Positions 19,570 through 27,324 of a DNA stretch of 64,000 nucleotides are shown here, piece by piece. This DNA is from an uncultured Gammaproteobacteria bacterium (GTDB lineage Bacteria > Pseudomonadota > Gammaproteobacteria > HK1). Below the pieces are notes generated by a model that worked only from the letters and a program-made list of their open reading frames with translations, had not been told where the DNA came from and searched no databases. Positions within the stretch are counted from its first letter, which is position 1. Every line of letters starts with the position of its first letter. The stretch lies in NCBI GenBank assembly GCA_958295835.1, contig OY282378.1, forward strand, positions 1,133,001 to 1,197,000, written 5' to 3'. Made by a program: the position numbers and the translations under genes.

Positions 19570-21595
19570 CTCGTCTTCGACAGTATGACTGGGGGTGTGA
19601 GATCGAAAACTTGGCAAAACCATGGACTTATGAGTCCATCAATCCGATGTTGCTCTGAAATGTAGTGGTAAATCATTGGCCAGAATATACGACAAAATCT
19701 CTTTATTTCTATATTTACCCTGGCACTTGCCGTACAATATGTGGTGTCAACACTGGAGACACCCCATGTTCGTCCGCGTCAAGAAGGTCGGCAACTACCA
19801 ATACCTCCAGATCGCCGAAAACCGCCGAGAAGGAAAACGTGTCAAGCAAACCATCATCGCCACTCTCGGCAGGCTCGACAAGCTCACCGCGTCCGGGGCC
19901 ATCGACCAACTCCTGCGCTCCGCGGCACGCTTCGCCGAGCACATCATGGTGCTCGCACAACACGCCTCCTCTGCGCACGATGCGCCCGACGCCCACGTCC
20001 TGTCTATCGGACCGGCACTGGTCTTCGAACGACTGTGGCGCGACACCGGCTGCCAAGCGGTGGTGCGCAAGCTCCTGGCCACACGCCACTATCGCTTCGA
20101 TGTCGAACGCGCGGTGTTCATGACCGTGCTGCATCGGGTGATGGTCTCCGGTTCCGACCGCAGCGCCTTGCGCTGGCGGCGGGACCAAGCCATCGAAGGC
20201 ACCGCACAGCTCGAACTGCAGCACCTGTACCGCGCGATGGGCTGGCTCGGTGAGGCGCTCGATGAATGCGACCCCAATGGGGCGTCCCCGCGGCGCGTCA
20301 AAGACCTCGTCGAGGAGGCGCTGTTCGCTCGGCGGCGCGACCTGTTCACCGGTCTCGACTTGGTGTTCTTCGACACCACCTCGCTGTTCTTCACCGGCGA
20401 CGGTGGCCAGACCCTCGCTCGCTACGGCAAGAGCAAGGACCGCCGCAACGATTGCAAGCAGATGGTGCTGGGGATGGTGCTGGACGGAGACGGCATTCCG
20501 GTGTGCAGCGAGATGTGGCCGGGCAACACCACCGACGTCACCACCCTCGACCGGGTGGGCGAGCGCCTGCAACGCCGCTTCGGGGTCCGTCGGGTGTGCC
20601 TGGTCGCCGACGCCGGAATGTGTTCAAAGAAGATGATAGCGGCCGTTGAGGCGCGTGGTTGGCAGTACATTCTCGGTGCGCGGCTGCGCCAGACCAAGGA
20701 GGTCCGCGACACGGTGCTGAGCGACGGCGCTGCGTTCGAGACGGTCGAGGTCACGCGCCAGCGCCGCGACCCGATGGAGCTTCAAGTCAAGGAGGTCACG
20801 GTCGATGACCCACCGTGCGAAGCGCCGGGACAAGGCGCGCATCAGCCCCGTCGCTATGTGGTGTGCCGCAATCCGGTGCAGGCCCGCAAGGATGCGGCCA
20901 CGCGCGCGCAACTCCTGGCCACACTTCAAAACAAGCTGCGCAGTGAAGGACCCAAGAGCGTGGTCGGCAACAAGGGCTACAAACGTTACCTCAAGGCCGA
21001 GAAGGAGGCCTTCGTGGTCGACCTCGACAAGGCACGCGAAGAAGAGCGATTCGACGGCCTGTGGGTGTTGCGCACCAACAACACCGAACTGACGGCCGTC
21101 GATGTGGCTTTGCGCTACAAACAATTGTGGATGGTGGAACAGGTCTTGCGCACCGCCAAGAGCCTGCTCGACACGCGCCCCATCTTCCACAAGACAGATG
21201 CCACCATCTGCGGGCATGTGTTCTGTTCGTTCCTGGCGCTGGTGCTGCGCGACGAACTCTTTCGTCGCATGGACAACGCCGGTCTGAGAGCCGAATGGGC
21301 GGACATTTTGCGCGACCTCAACGCGCTGACTGAAACCACGATGACCTGTCATGGCAAGACCTTCGCCGTGCGCAGCAACACCGTCGGCGTGGCCGGCAAG
21401 ATTGCTCAGTGCATCGGGGTCAGGCTGCCTGACACGGTACGACAGGTCGACGTTGGGAAGGGGGTCTCTGCCTGACGTTTATGACACCGACCGTTTGGGC
21501 CGCACCTCACGCCGGCATGTAGTGCCAAGGTTCTTCGTGCGTCCAATAACTCATTGTTTTACAACGTGTCTGAAATATGCAGTGTCGAAGACGAG
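19570..21595 (+). mobile_element. IS1634-family insertion sequence, copy 1
   Basis: The element is 2026 bp with imperfect terminal inverted repeats CTCGTCTTCGACA(G/C)T. It is flanked by a 5-bp target duplication, TTTGA, at 19565-19569 and 21596-21600. It carries one intact transposase gene. A second copy that appears identical lies inverted at 27325-29350 with a different duplication, so each inserted independently. Confidence 0.9.
19766..21475 (+). CDS. IS1634-family DDE transposase
   Basis: The 569-residue protein starts M-F-V-R-V-K-K-V-G-N-Y-Q-Y-L-Q-I, the usual opening of IS1634-family enzymes. The catalytic core has D-L-V-F-F-D-T-T-S-L-F-F (first Asp) and C-L-V-A-D-A-G-M (second Asp). 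The conserved C-terminal block W-M-V-E-Q-V-L-R-T-A-K-S provides the Glu region. The start at 19766 is preferred over an in-frame ATG 30 codons upstream, because the shorter form begins with the family motif. The frame is complete, so the element may be active. Confidence 0.9.
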   Translation: MFVRVKKVGNYQYLQIAENRREGKRVKQTIIATLGRLDKLTASGAIDQLLRSAARFAEHIMVLAQHASSAHDAPDAHVLSIGPALVFERLWRDTGCQAVVRKLLATRHYRFDVERAVFMTVLHRVMVSGSDRSALRWRRDQAIEGTAQLELQHLYRAMGWLGEALDECDPNGASPRRVKDLVEEALFARRRDLFTGLDLVFFDTTSLFFTGDGGQTLARYGKSKDRRNDCKQMVLGMVLDGDGIPVCSEMWPGNTTDVTTLDRVGERLQRRFGVRRVCLVADAGMCSKKMIAAVEARGWQYILGARLRQTKEVRDTVLSDGAAFETVEVTRQRRDPMELQVKEVTVDDPPCEAPGQGAHQPRRYVVCRNPVQARKDAATRAQLLATLQNKLRSEGPKSVVGNKGYKRYLKAEKEAFVVDLDKAREEERFDGLWVLRTNNTELTAVDVALRYKQLWMVEQVLRTAKSLLDTRPIFHKTDATICGHVFCSFLALVLRDELFRRMDNAGLRAEWADILRDLNALTETTMTCHGKTFAVRSNTVGVAGKIAQCIGVRLPDTVRQVDVGKGVSA

Positions 21596-21743
21596 TTTGA
21601 TTCCGGCTGTGCTTGGGTTGGGTGCGCGAAGGCAGGCCTGCCCGCGGCAGGTAGGGCACGGTCAGCCCACTGACCCACCCCACAAAAGCAGACGACTCAT
21701 GTGCTACAAAATCGGACAGTTCTATTTGTTACTAACACATGGC

Positions 21744-22346
21744 CTAGGAGTTCGCCCGCCTCATGGATCTGCTCAAGTCGTATGGACAGTGCAAACGGTA
21801 ACGAAAGGCAGCTTGAATCAGAAATTTGAGCGTTCGTTCGTTTATCCTTGCCCATGGAACGATCGAGATCTTGACGTCTGGCTTCAGAAGATTGTCAATG
21901 ATGTGATCAGGCATATACGGATACCGACGCTCGTACTCTGCCCGTTCATCGATATGCATCCATGATGTAATGTCCGGATACAACAACCTCTTTTCTTCAT
22001 CCCCATGGGGTGCAGTGAATTGATCGTCAGAGATCCCCGGGAGGTTGATGACCACTATCTCCGATCGCCTGTTTACTGAACCGTCATACATGCTCGAATG
22101 AATTTCCCAATCGACGTGTTTTCGGCGCCCTGTCTCTCTTCCCACCAACACAACAGTCATCGTTGAATCCCTGAGATACCCATCTCTGACCTTGCGGCGG
22201 ATCTGCTGATCGGTCCACTCTTCCGGAATGTCGCCCGTGTCGACGGATCGATCCACAAATATGGAATGTTGCTTCCCGAATTCGACCAGTTCCTCCTTGT
22301 ACCATTGGTCATTACTGTGATGATAGCTGACAAATACTTTATGCAT
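21744..22346 (-). CDS. ThsB-like TIR-domain protein (DUF1863/MTH538 type)
   Basis: The 200-residue protein begins M-H-K-V-F-V-S-Y-H-H-S-N-D-Q-W-Y, the strand-A and BB-loop region of the DUF1863 branch of TIR domains. T-V-V-L-V-G-R-E-T follows, then H-V-D-W-E-I with Glu81 as the likely NAD-processing glutamate. In Thoeris this branch (ThsB) senses infection and makes a cyclic-ADP-ribose-like signal. It is third in an operon after the larger TIR and SLOG genes. Its start overlaps the restored SLOG frame by 8 nt; in-frame ATGs at 22352 and 22358 are alternatives. The gene is richer in AT than most of the window. Confidence 0.75.
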   Translation of the reverse strand: MHKVFVSYHHSNDQWYKEELVEFGKQHSIFVDRSVDTGDIPEEWTDQQIRRKVRDGYLRDSTMTVVLVGRETGRRKHVDWEIHSSMYDGSVNRRSEIVVINLPGISDDQFTAPHGDEEKRLLYPDITSWMHIDERAEYERRYPYMPDHIIDNLLKPDVKISIVPWARINERTLKFLIQAAFRYRLHCPYDLSRSMRRANS

Positions 22347-23168
22347 TGCCATCTCCATTACTGAGGATTTGTCGAAGACCACGGGACACGAGGGTGACTG
22401 CCTCCTGGATATGGGGCGTCCGAGCCAAGACAACGTTCTCCTCTCGTGAAAGACCGTTGTGGAGGTCGTCCGGCGAATACTTGCGAAAACACGGCCGGCC
22501 CTCCCACTCCTCTCGCGAACCAGCCCAACGCTCGGTGAGGCCGAGCGTCTCTGCTATGTCGCGAGCACACCCGCCGAACCCGCCAAGCAGGAAGACTGGC
22601 TGACCCTTTTCGAGAGAGAGAGGGAACTCTCCTCGGCGATTCCAGGCATTGCTCCCTTGTAGCCCTCGACCCTGCCGCCGAGAACGATCCGCGCCTGAAT
22701 GTCGTTGCACATGGTGACTCGCATTGCCGTCAGGCCCTTCGTCCACTCCTCCTCATGCGGATCGTGCTCAGGCAGTTTCAGTCGATGCTCCTGCGCAAGA
22801 CGTGTGCCATCCAGCGAGAGGAAGACGAGGCGAACAGCAGGTTCGTGTTCAGCCGAGAACGTTGCAAGCTCGTTTGACGTCATCCGGATATGCACCGGCC
22901 AAGCCAAGTAGTCGGTGATGACGATGGTTCCGCCGTGCCGAGGATGGTCTCCATAGCGTCCCACCAGATCGGCCAAGAGCTCTGTAAATCCGTGTTGCCG
23001 CAGATCCCCGCCGTAAGCCAAACTCCTTCCCGATGCGAGCAGATGCAATGCAATCTCGGCCATAGCATCGCGCAAATGCCCGTCGCTCAGCCCCAGAGCC
23101 CGCAAGTCGGGGCTCTCCGAGACCGAGACTCCGACAGCGGGGGTTGTCTCAGTGTGGGATGAGGTCAT
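22339..23168 (-). pseudogene. SLOG-domain (STALD-like) protein, split by a dinucleotide frameshift
   Basis: The first frame starts at 23168 and reads to about codon 183; it has L-A-Y-G-G-D-L at residues 50-56. The next frame continues with L-E-K-G-Q-P-V-F-L-L-G-G-F-G-G-C-A-R-D-I-A-E and ends at 22339. Both halves together make a normal SLOG (LOG/DprA-like) sensor of about 275 residues. The break is at (GA)5, 22612-22621 on the plus strand; one unit fewer restores a single frame. SLOG domains bind nucleotide signals, as in ThsA of Thoeris. The gene overlaps its upstream TIR neighbour by 4 nt. It could be dead, phase-variable or a sequencing error. Confidence 0.7.
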
Positions 23169-24331
23169 CGGTGTCCCTCCAGCCAGTCCGTCAAGGTCCG
23201 CATTCGTACCCCTGGCGAGATCTCCCTGAACAGCCGTTCTTCGTCGGCACTTAGCATCGGTTCAGGATATACGATCGTCGGAGCCGAATCCTCGCTGCCA
23301 GAGGGCACTGCCGCCAATGCGATCAACTCGGGCGGCCGTGCTGTGAACAAGACTCCCGGGGAATCCGGGAGATATGGCCCGACGCGGCAAAGCCACAACC
23401 AAGTTCGAAAGATCTCATCCAGAAGGCAGCTCGCAATCATTGCGATTCTGTCCGTTCGGCCCGGTTCCATACGGACGACCGGCACATTGCCCAAATAGGC
23501 CATTCCGCGTGGATCGATATCCCGCAAACAGTCGACAACTATCATCGGCACCATGCGACGCTTCGCCTCGATGACTTCGCGCCGACACCATTCGCGTGAA
23601 GAGTACGAATCGGTATGCACCGCCACGACTGCGCCCGTGCCGATTTGGTGCAGCAGGACCTCATCGAATGGCAGTCCTGGCGGGATGTCATAGACGTCGA
23701 AGAAGCTTTCCAGCGGACTGTGCGCGTGGATCCAGTCGCGAATACTGTGGGCGACCGACTCGCCGCTGTCGTCATGCTTCGAGTGGCTGAGGAAGATCCG
23801 AATCTTCTCCAAATAGCGATCGAGCGGCGCTTCCCCGCCAGCGGTGCTTCCGAGGCGATGTCGGAGCATTCTGCAGAATTCGTGAGTCAGGTCCGATATC
23901 AGTCGTCGGGTCGGATCCGTATCGGATGCGTCCCAGAGGTCCCAGCGCAGCGCCTGCTGCACGACCTCTAACTCAAGCCCCCGACGATCCATCGTCACCG
24001 GAAAAAAGCCGGCAGGAACCCTTCTCCTGTACGCGATTTGCGCGATATCGCGCACATGGTTGGCCCATTCGTAGTCGTTAATCAGCGTCGCCTCCGCCAG
24101 CACGACGACAGCCGTAAACTCCGCATCATCCCAGTCAATCGGCAAAGGCGTGTGCGCATCCGGTACGGGTTCGCTACGCTCAAGAACGCTCACTCCGCGT
24201 CCCTCCACGACGGATCGATAGAGATCACGGCCGAAGTGCTTGCGAAGCCGATCCGCAATCTTCCGGCCTTCCCGATACGAGGGATGCCACATCACGTACA
24301 GTGCGAAGAGCGGATGTGTCGTTATCTCCAT
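23165..24331 (-). CDS. Double TIR-type protein, likely NADase effector
   Basis: The 388-residue protein has two TIR-like halves. The first (about residues 8-160; L-Y-V-M-W-H-P-S-Y-R and V-V-V-L-A-E-A-T) lacks an obvious catalytic Glu. The second (about 176-320) is classical: K-I-R-I-F-L-S-H-S-K-H-D-D, then S-Y-S-S-R-E-W-C-R-R-E with Glu252 at the NADase position. The last 70 residues are not recognised. It leads the operon TIR, SLOG, ThsB-like TIR, with ATGA overlap to the SLOG gene. By analogy with Thoeris it may be the executing NAD-cleaving effector controlled by the SLOG protein; that is inference. Its start lies inside a vapC remnant. Confidence 0.75.
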   Translation of the reverse strand: MEITTHPLFALYVMWHPSYREGRKIADRLRKHFGRDLYRSVVEGRGVSVLERSEPVPDAHTPLPIDWDDAEFTAVVVLAEATLINDYEWANHVRDIAQIAYRRRVPAGFFPVTMDRRGLELEVVQQALRWDLWDASDTDPTRRLISDLTHEFCRMLRHRLGSTAGGEAPLDRYLEKIRIFLSHSKHDDSGESVAHSIRDWIHAHSPLESFFDVYDIPPGLPFDEVLLHQIGTGAVVAVHTDSYSSREWCRREVIEAKRRMVPMIVVDCLRDIDPRGMAYLGNVPVVRMEPGRTDRIAMIASCLLDEIFRTWLWLCRVGPYLPDSPGVLFTARPPELIALAAVPSGSEDSAPTIVYPEPMLSADEERLFREISPGVRMRTLTDWLEGHR

Positions 24332-24399
24332 GGCGTTGCCGCGTTCGGGGTCGGCTTCGTGGGTTCGCTCAGAACATTTACGTCAACCAGGAAGGTCAC
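24322..24399 (-). pseudogene. Truncated VapC (PIN-domain toxin) stump
   Basis: A GTG at 24399 overlaps the vapB stop in a GTGA, as in vapBC operons. It opens M-T-F-L-V-D-V-N-V-L-S-E-P-T-K-P, the start of a PIN toxin including its first metal-binding Asp. After about 20 codons the similarity stops, and the frame ends at 24322, just past the ATG (24331) of the TIR gene. The rest of VapC is missing. The stump therefore marks a recombination junction with the TIR operon. Confidence 0.7.
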
Positions 24400-24626
24400 A
24401 ACGTCTCGGTGCTTTCCGACTCGATTGGGACGAAGAAACCCTTCTCCGGGCAGCTCGACAGCCAATCGACGACACCCTCGTGTGGTCTCGGTGTTCGGCG
24501 GATCAGTCGATACGTGCCTCGTTCGATGCGTTCGACATCGAACACCTGGCCCGGCTCGTCATCATCCAGCCGCCGGATCTCGGCTGGCAGCAGGATCTGC
24601 CCCTTCGTGGAGACGGAGATTTTCAT
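24396..24626 (-). CDS. vapB: VapB/MazE-type antitoxin (AbrB fold)
   Basis: This 76-residue protein reads M-K-I-S-V-S-T-K-G-Q-I-L-L-P-A-E-I-R-R, a classical swapped-hairpin AbrB DNA-binding domain. A C-terminal tail follows that would neutralise a PIN toxin. The start at 24626 gives the normal family N-terminus; an ATG three codons upstream is possible. Its toxin partner survives only as a stump, so the antitoxin is orphaned here. Confidence 0.85.
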   Translation of the reverse strand: MKISVSTKGQILLPAEIRRLDDDEPGQVFDVERIERGTYRLIRRTPRPHEGVVDWLSSCPEKGFFVPIESESTETL

Positions 24627-24750
24627 GGAGGCCAAGGTACCACCTTGCTTCTGAAAGCATCAACGTCGAGGCCGGATGGAGGACAGGGAATTGCCCGGCT
24701 TCGCGAGGACCGTGCGGGGCAGGAAGACAAGTGGAACCACTGATCGATTT

Positions 24751-24795
24751 GCATTCGGCAATATGCCTGGCTAGCCTTGGCACATTGCCGAATGC
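24751..24795. promoter_or_regulatory. Large palindrome before the Xre/RES operon (probable operator)
   Basis: GCATTCGGCAATATGCC (24751-24767) and GGCACATTGCCGAATGC (24779-24795) form an inverted repeat with 16 of 17 positions pairing, over an 11-nt spacer. It ends 14 nt before the antitoxin ATG. Position and symmetry fit an operator for autoregulation by the antitoxin. A terminator for the other strand is less likely because there is no T-run. Confidence 0.6.
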
Positions 24796-24809
24796 ATCGG
24801 AGAAAATCG

Positions 24810-25274
24810 ATGAGCACATCCGGACAATTCCAACGGTCAGGCCGGGACATGGGGAATGTCTCCGCCACGGCGCTGGCCGGAATGGGGGACATGCTGAAGG
24901 TGCCGATACACCATCCCTTTTCCCTGGTGGCGCTCAACCGGGAAGGTGTCGTGCCGGAACTTGTCGATGTGCTGATCGACCGGGGATTCACGAGACGCGA
25001 ACTGGACTGGATCGTGCCGGCCCGCACGCTGGCCTACCGTCGCCGGAAAGGGGAACGCCTCAAGCCGGGAGAAACGGACCGTTTCCTGCGTGCGGTAAAG
25101 ATACTGGCCACGGCTGAAGCCGTGTTCGGAAGCCGCGAAAAGGCGCTCCTGTGGTTGCGCAAGCTCCGCAGGACGTTCGGTGGTACAAGCGCCATGGAGC
25201 TGATGCGGACCGAGGCTGGCGGCCAGTTGGTGGAAGAAGTCCTCGGTCAGGTGGACGAAGGGTTCTTCGCTTGA
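24810..25274 (+). CDS. Antitoxin of the Xre/MbcA/ParS (DUF2384) family
   Basis: The 154-residue protein has a helical N-terminal part with R-R-E-L-D-W-I-V-P-A-R-T-L-A-Y-R. Its C-terminal domain G-S-R-E-K-A-L-L-W-L-R-K, then M-R-T-E-A-G-G-Q-L-V-E-E-V-L-G-Q-V-D-E-G-F-F-A is diagnostic of antitoxins that cover the active site of RES toxins. The start at 24810 follows the palindrome; an in-frame ATG at 24777 would lie inside it. The RES gene follows after 83 nt. Confidence 0.87.
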   Translation: MSTSGQFQRSGRDMGNVSATALAGMGDMLKVPIHHPFSLVALNREGVVPELVDVLIDRGFTRRELDWIVPARTLAYRRRKGERLKPGETDRFLRAVKILATAEAVFGSREKALLWLRKLRRTFGGTSAMELMRTEAGGQLVEEVLGQVDEGFFA

Positions 25275-25357
25275 CTCCGTGATTCTCCGGAGTCCTCGAA
25301 ATCCGCGCTCCGCAAGACCCGTGCGGCCAGACGTTCCAAGATGACCGGATACGAGGC

Positions 25358-25807
25358 ATGGTCATCTGGAGAATCAGCAACCACGTGGACCTGAGCGGCG
25401 CCGGGGGCATGCGCAGCAGCGGCAGGTGGCACCATCGCGGTGCTCCGGTGGTCTACTTGGCGGAGCATCCGGCGCTGGCGATGCTGGAAGTGCTCGTCAA
25501 CTTCGATTTGGCCCCGGGAGAAGTCCCGGGCGGCTACATGCTCCTGGAGGTCGAATTTCCGGACGACGGGAGCATCCACGTTCTCGACGTTTCCGAGCTG
25601 CCGGACGGATGGCGGGAACACCGGACGCTCACGCAAGGCATCGGCGGCGACTGGCTCGCGACCGGTGCCTCGGCGTTGCTCGGGGTTCCGAGCGCGGTCA
25701 TGCCGAAAAGCCGCAACTACCTGCTGAACCCGCGTCACCCGGAGGCCGCCGCCGCATTGATCAAATCGGTAAGCGGGGTTCCGTTCGACCAGAGACTGTT
25801 CCGTTGA
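25358..25807 (+). CDS. RES-domain toxin (NAD+ phosphorylase)
   Basis: The 149-residue protein carries the RES hallmarks: Arg in V-I-W-R-I-S, Tyr in V-V-Y-L-A-E-H-P-A-L-A-M-L-E-V-L-V, and the C-terminal N-Y-L-L-N-P-R-H-P. RES toxins deplete NAD+ and are held inactive by the upstream Xre-type antitoxin. Length is normal and the frame is intact, so the pair is probably functional. A second NAD-consuming module (the TIR operon) lies within 2 kb. Confidence 0.9.
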   Translation: MVIWRISNHVDLSGAGGMRSSGRWHHRGAPVVYLAEHPALAMLEVLVNFDLAPGEVPGGYMLLEVEFPDDGSIHVLDVSELPDGWREHRTLTQGIGGDWLATGASALLGVPSAVMPKSRNYLLNPRHPEAAAALIKSVSGVPFDQRLFR

Positions 25808-25938
25808 CGACGGGTGGGGGGAGCCGGTGACGGCTTGAAACGGGGACCGACGTTGAGAAAGACCGACAGCACGTTACAGACCGGCCGTTTTCCGAACCAG
25901 GGCGAATTCAGCCGGAATTCGAGCGCGGCCAACGGCAT

Positions 25939-26931
25939 GTGCGCGGTCGGGTGTCGATCCACTTCGACCGGGCCGAGAACCTGTATGCGGACTGGCCGGT
26001 TCCGACCTGTATCATCTCCGACGGTCCATATGGAGTGAGCGGTTACCCGGGAGACAGTCATAGCGCGGAATCCCTGAGCGAATGGTATGAGCCGCACGTG
26101 AAGGCGTGGAGTGAGCGTTCGACCCCCGAGACGACACTATGGTTCTGGAACGCCGAGTTGGGGTGGGCCAACGTGCATCCACTTCTGGCCGCGCATGGTT
26201 GGGTGTATCGGTGCTGCAACATCTGGGACAAGGGTCTCGGGCACATCGCAGGCAATGCGAATACGCGAACACTGAGGAAATTTCCCGTCATCACCGAAGT
26301 CTGCGTGCACTACGTCAAGGCCGCGCGTTTCCAGGTGGCGGATGGCATGCCGACCATGCAGGATTGGCTTCGTCACGAATGGAAGCGCACGACACTGCCG
26401 CTGCGGCTGGCCAACGAAGCGTGCGGCGTGCGCAACGCGGCGACCAGAAAATACCTGACGGCCGATCATCTCTGGTACTACCCGCCCGCCGAGACGTTCG
26501 TGAAATTGGCCGAGTACGCGAACGCACATGGTGAGCCGAAGGGCCGTCCGTACTTCAGCACGGACGGAAAGCGGCCGTTGTCGGTAAATCAATGGTCGAA
26601 GTTGCGTGCCAAGTTCAAATGCGAGGCAGGCATCACCAACGTCTGGCACGAGCCCCAGGTCGGCGGATCGGAACGTATCCAGGGCAGGAGAAACGGAATG
26701 CAGTACAAGTTCCGCAGCCTGCATGGCAGCCAGAAGCCCCTGAAGCTCATCGACATGATCATTCGTGCCTCGACCGAACGCGACGATGTCGTCTGGGAAC
26801 CTTTTGGCGGGCTATGTCCCGGTGCGATCGTGTCCTGTCATCTCGGGCGCAAATATCACGCCGCGGAACCGATTCCCGAGTTCTATGCAGCCGCGTCGGA
26901 AAGGCTTCAGCGGTCGGTTTTCCCAGGATGA
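25939..26931 (+). CDS. Site-specific DNA methyltransferase, amino-MTase beta class
   Basis: The 330-residue protein has motif IV as S-D-G-P-Y-G (residues 27-32), a variant of D-P-P-Y. Near the C-terminus come motif X (Q-K-P-L-K-L-I-D-M-I-I) and motif I (V-W-E-P-F-G-G). This order is that of beta-class N6-adenine or N4-cytosine methyltransferases. The start used is GTG at 25939; no better in-frame start is seen before a stop at 25828. The stop overlaps the ATG of the next gene (ATGA), the usual coupling of a restriction-modification pair. Since that partner is broken, the methyltransferase probably acts alone. Confidence 0.82.
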   Translation: MRGRVSIHFDRAENLYADWPVPTCIISDGPYGVSGYPGDSHSAESLSEWYEPHVKAWSERSTPETTLWFWNAELGWANVHPLLAAHGWVYRCCNIWDKGLGHIAGNANTRTLRKFPVITEVCVHYVKAARFQVADGMPTMQDWLRHEWKRTTLPLRLANEACGVRNAATRKYLTADHLWYYPPAETFVKLAEYANAHGEPKGRPYFSTDGKRPLSVNQWSKLRAKFKCEAGITNVWHEPQVGGSERIQGRRNGMQYKFRSLHGSQKPLKLIDMIIRASTERDDVVWEPFGGLCPGAIVSCHLGRKYHAAEPIPEFYAAASERLQRSVFPG

Positions 26932-27324
26932 ACATACACGACGACCCGGCGACGCCCGCTGCTCCGGCCAGGGAGTCTCTCGATGGCTGGGAACACTCCC
27001 GACTTCATCGAGACGTCCGGGAGGCGATTGCATGTCTGCCGATGTATTTCCGGACCGAAACGCATGTTTCCGGGATCATGGCTACCGACCTGCATACGTT
27101 GAACACCGTATTGGGTGCGACCATCGAAGAACAGGTCGTCCGGACGTTGAACATGATCCGCAACACCTGGGATCCGGACGAGGAATATTCTCTTTACAGT
27201 TTTGTCAGACAGGCACAGACTTTTCACGATGTCTTCTTGCGCAAGATATCGACAAGCGATGTGCTATTGGGTATCGAGCTGAAGGGCTGGTACCTGTTGG
27301 CAAAGGAGACGGTGCCGAGCTTGA
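26928..27324 (+). pseudogene. Restriction endonuclease gene, 5' part (interrupted by IS1634 copy 2)
   Basis: The frame begins M-N-I-H-D-D-P-A-T-P and runs 132 codons to K-E-T-V-P-S-L, where the IS is inserted. Removing the IS and one copy of CTTGA joins it in frame to R-F-Q-A-T-I-G-A-C-A-K-Q-D-L-I-V-V-V-P at 29356. Translational coupling to a methyltransferase makes a cognate restriction enzyme the natural reading. The specificity and nuclease fold are not recognisable. The frame continues past the IS junction as meaningless sequence to 27413. Confidence 0.65.
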
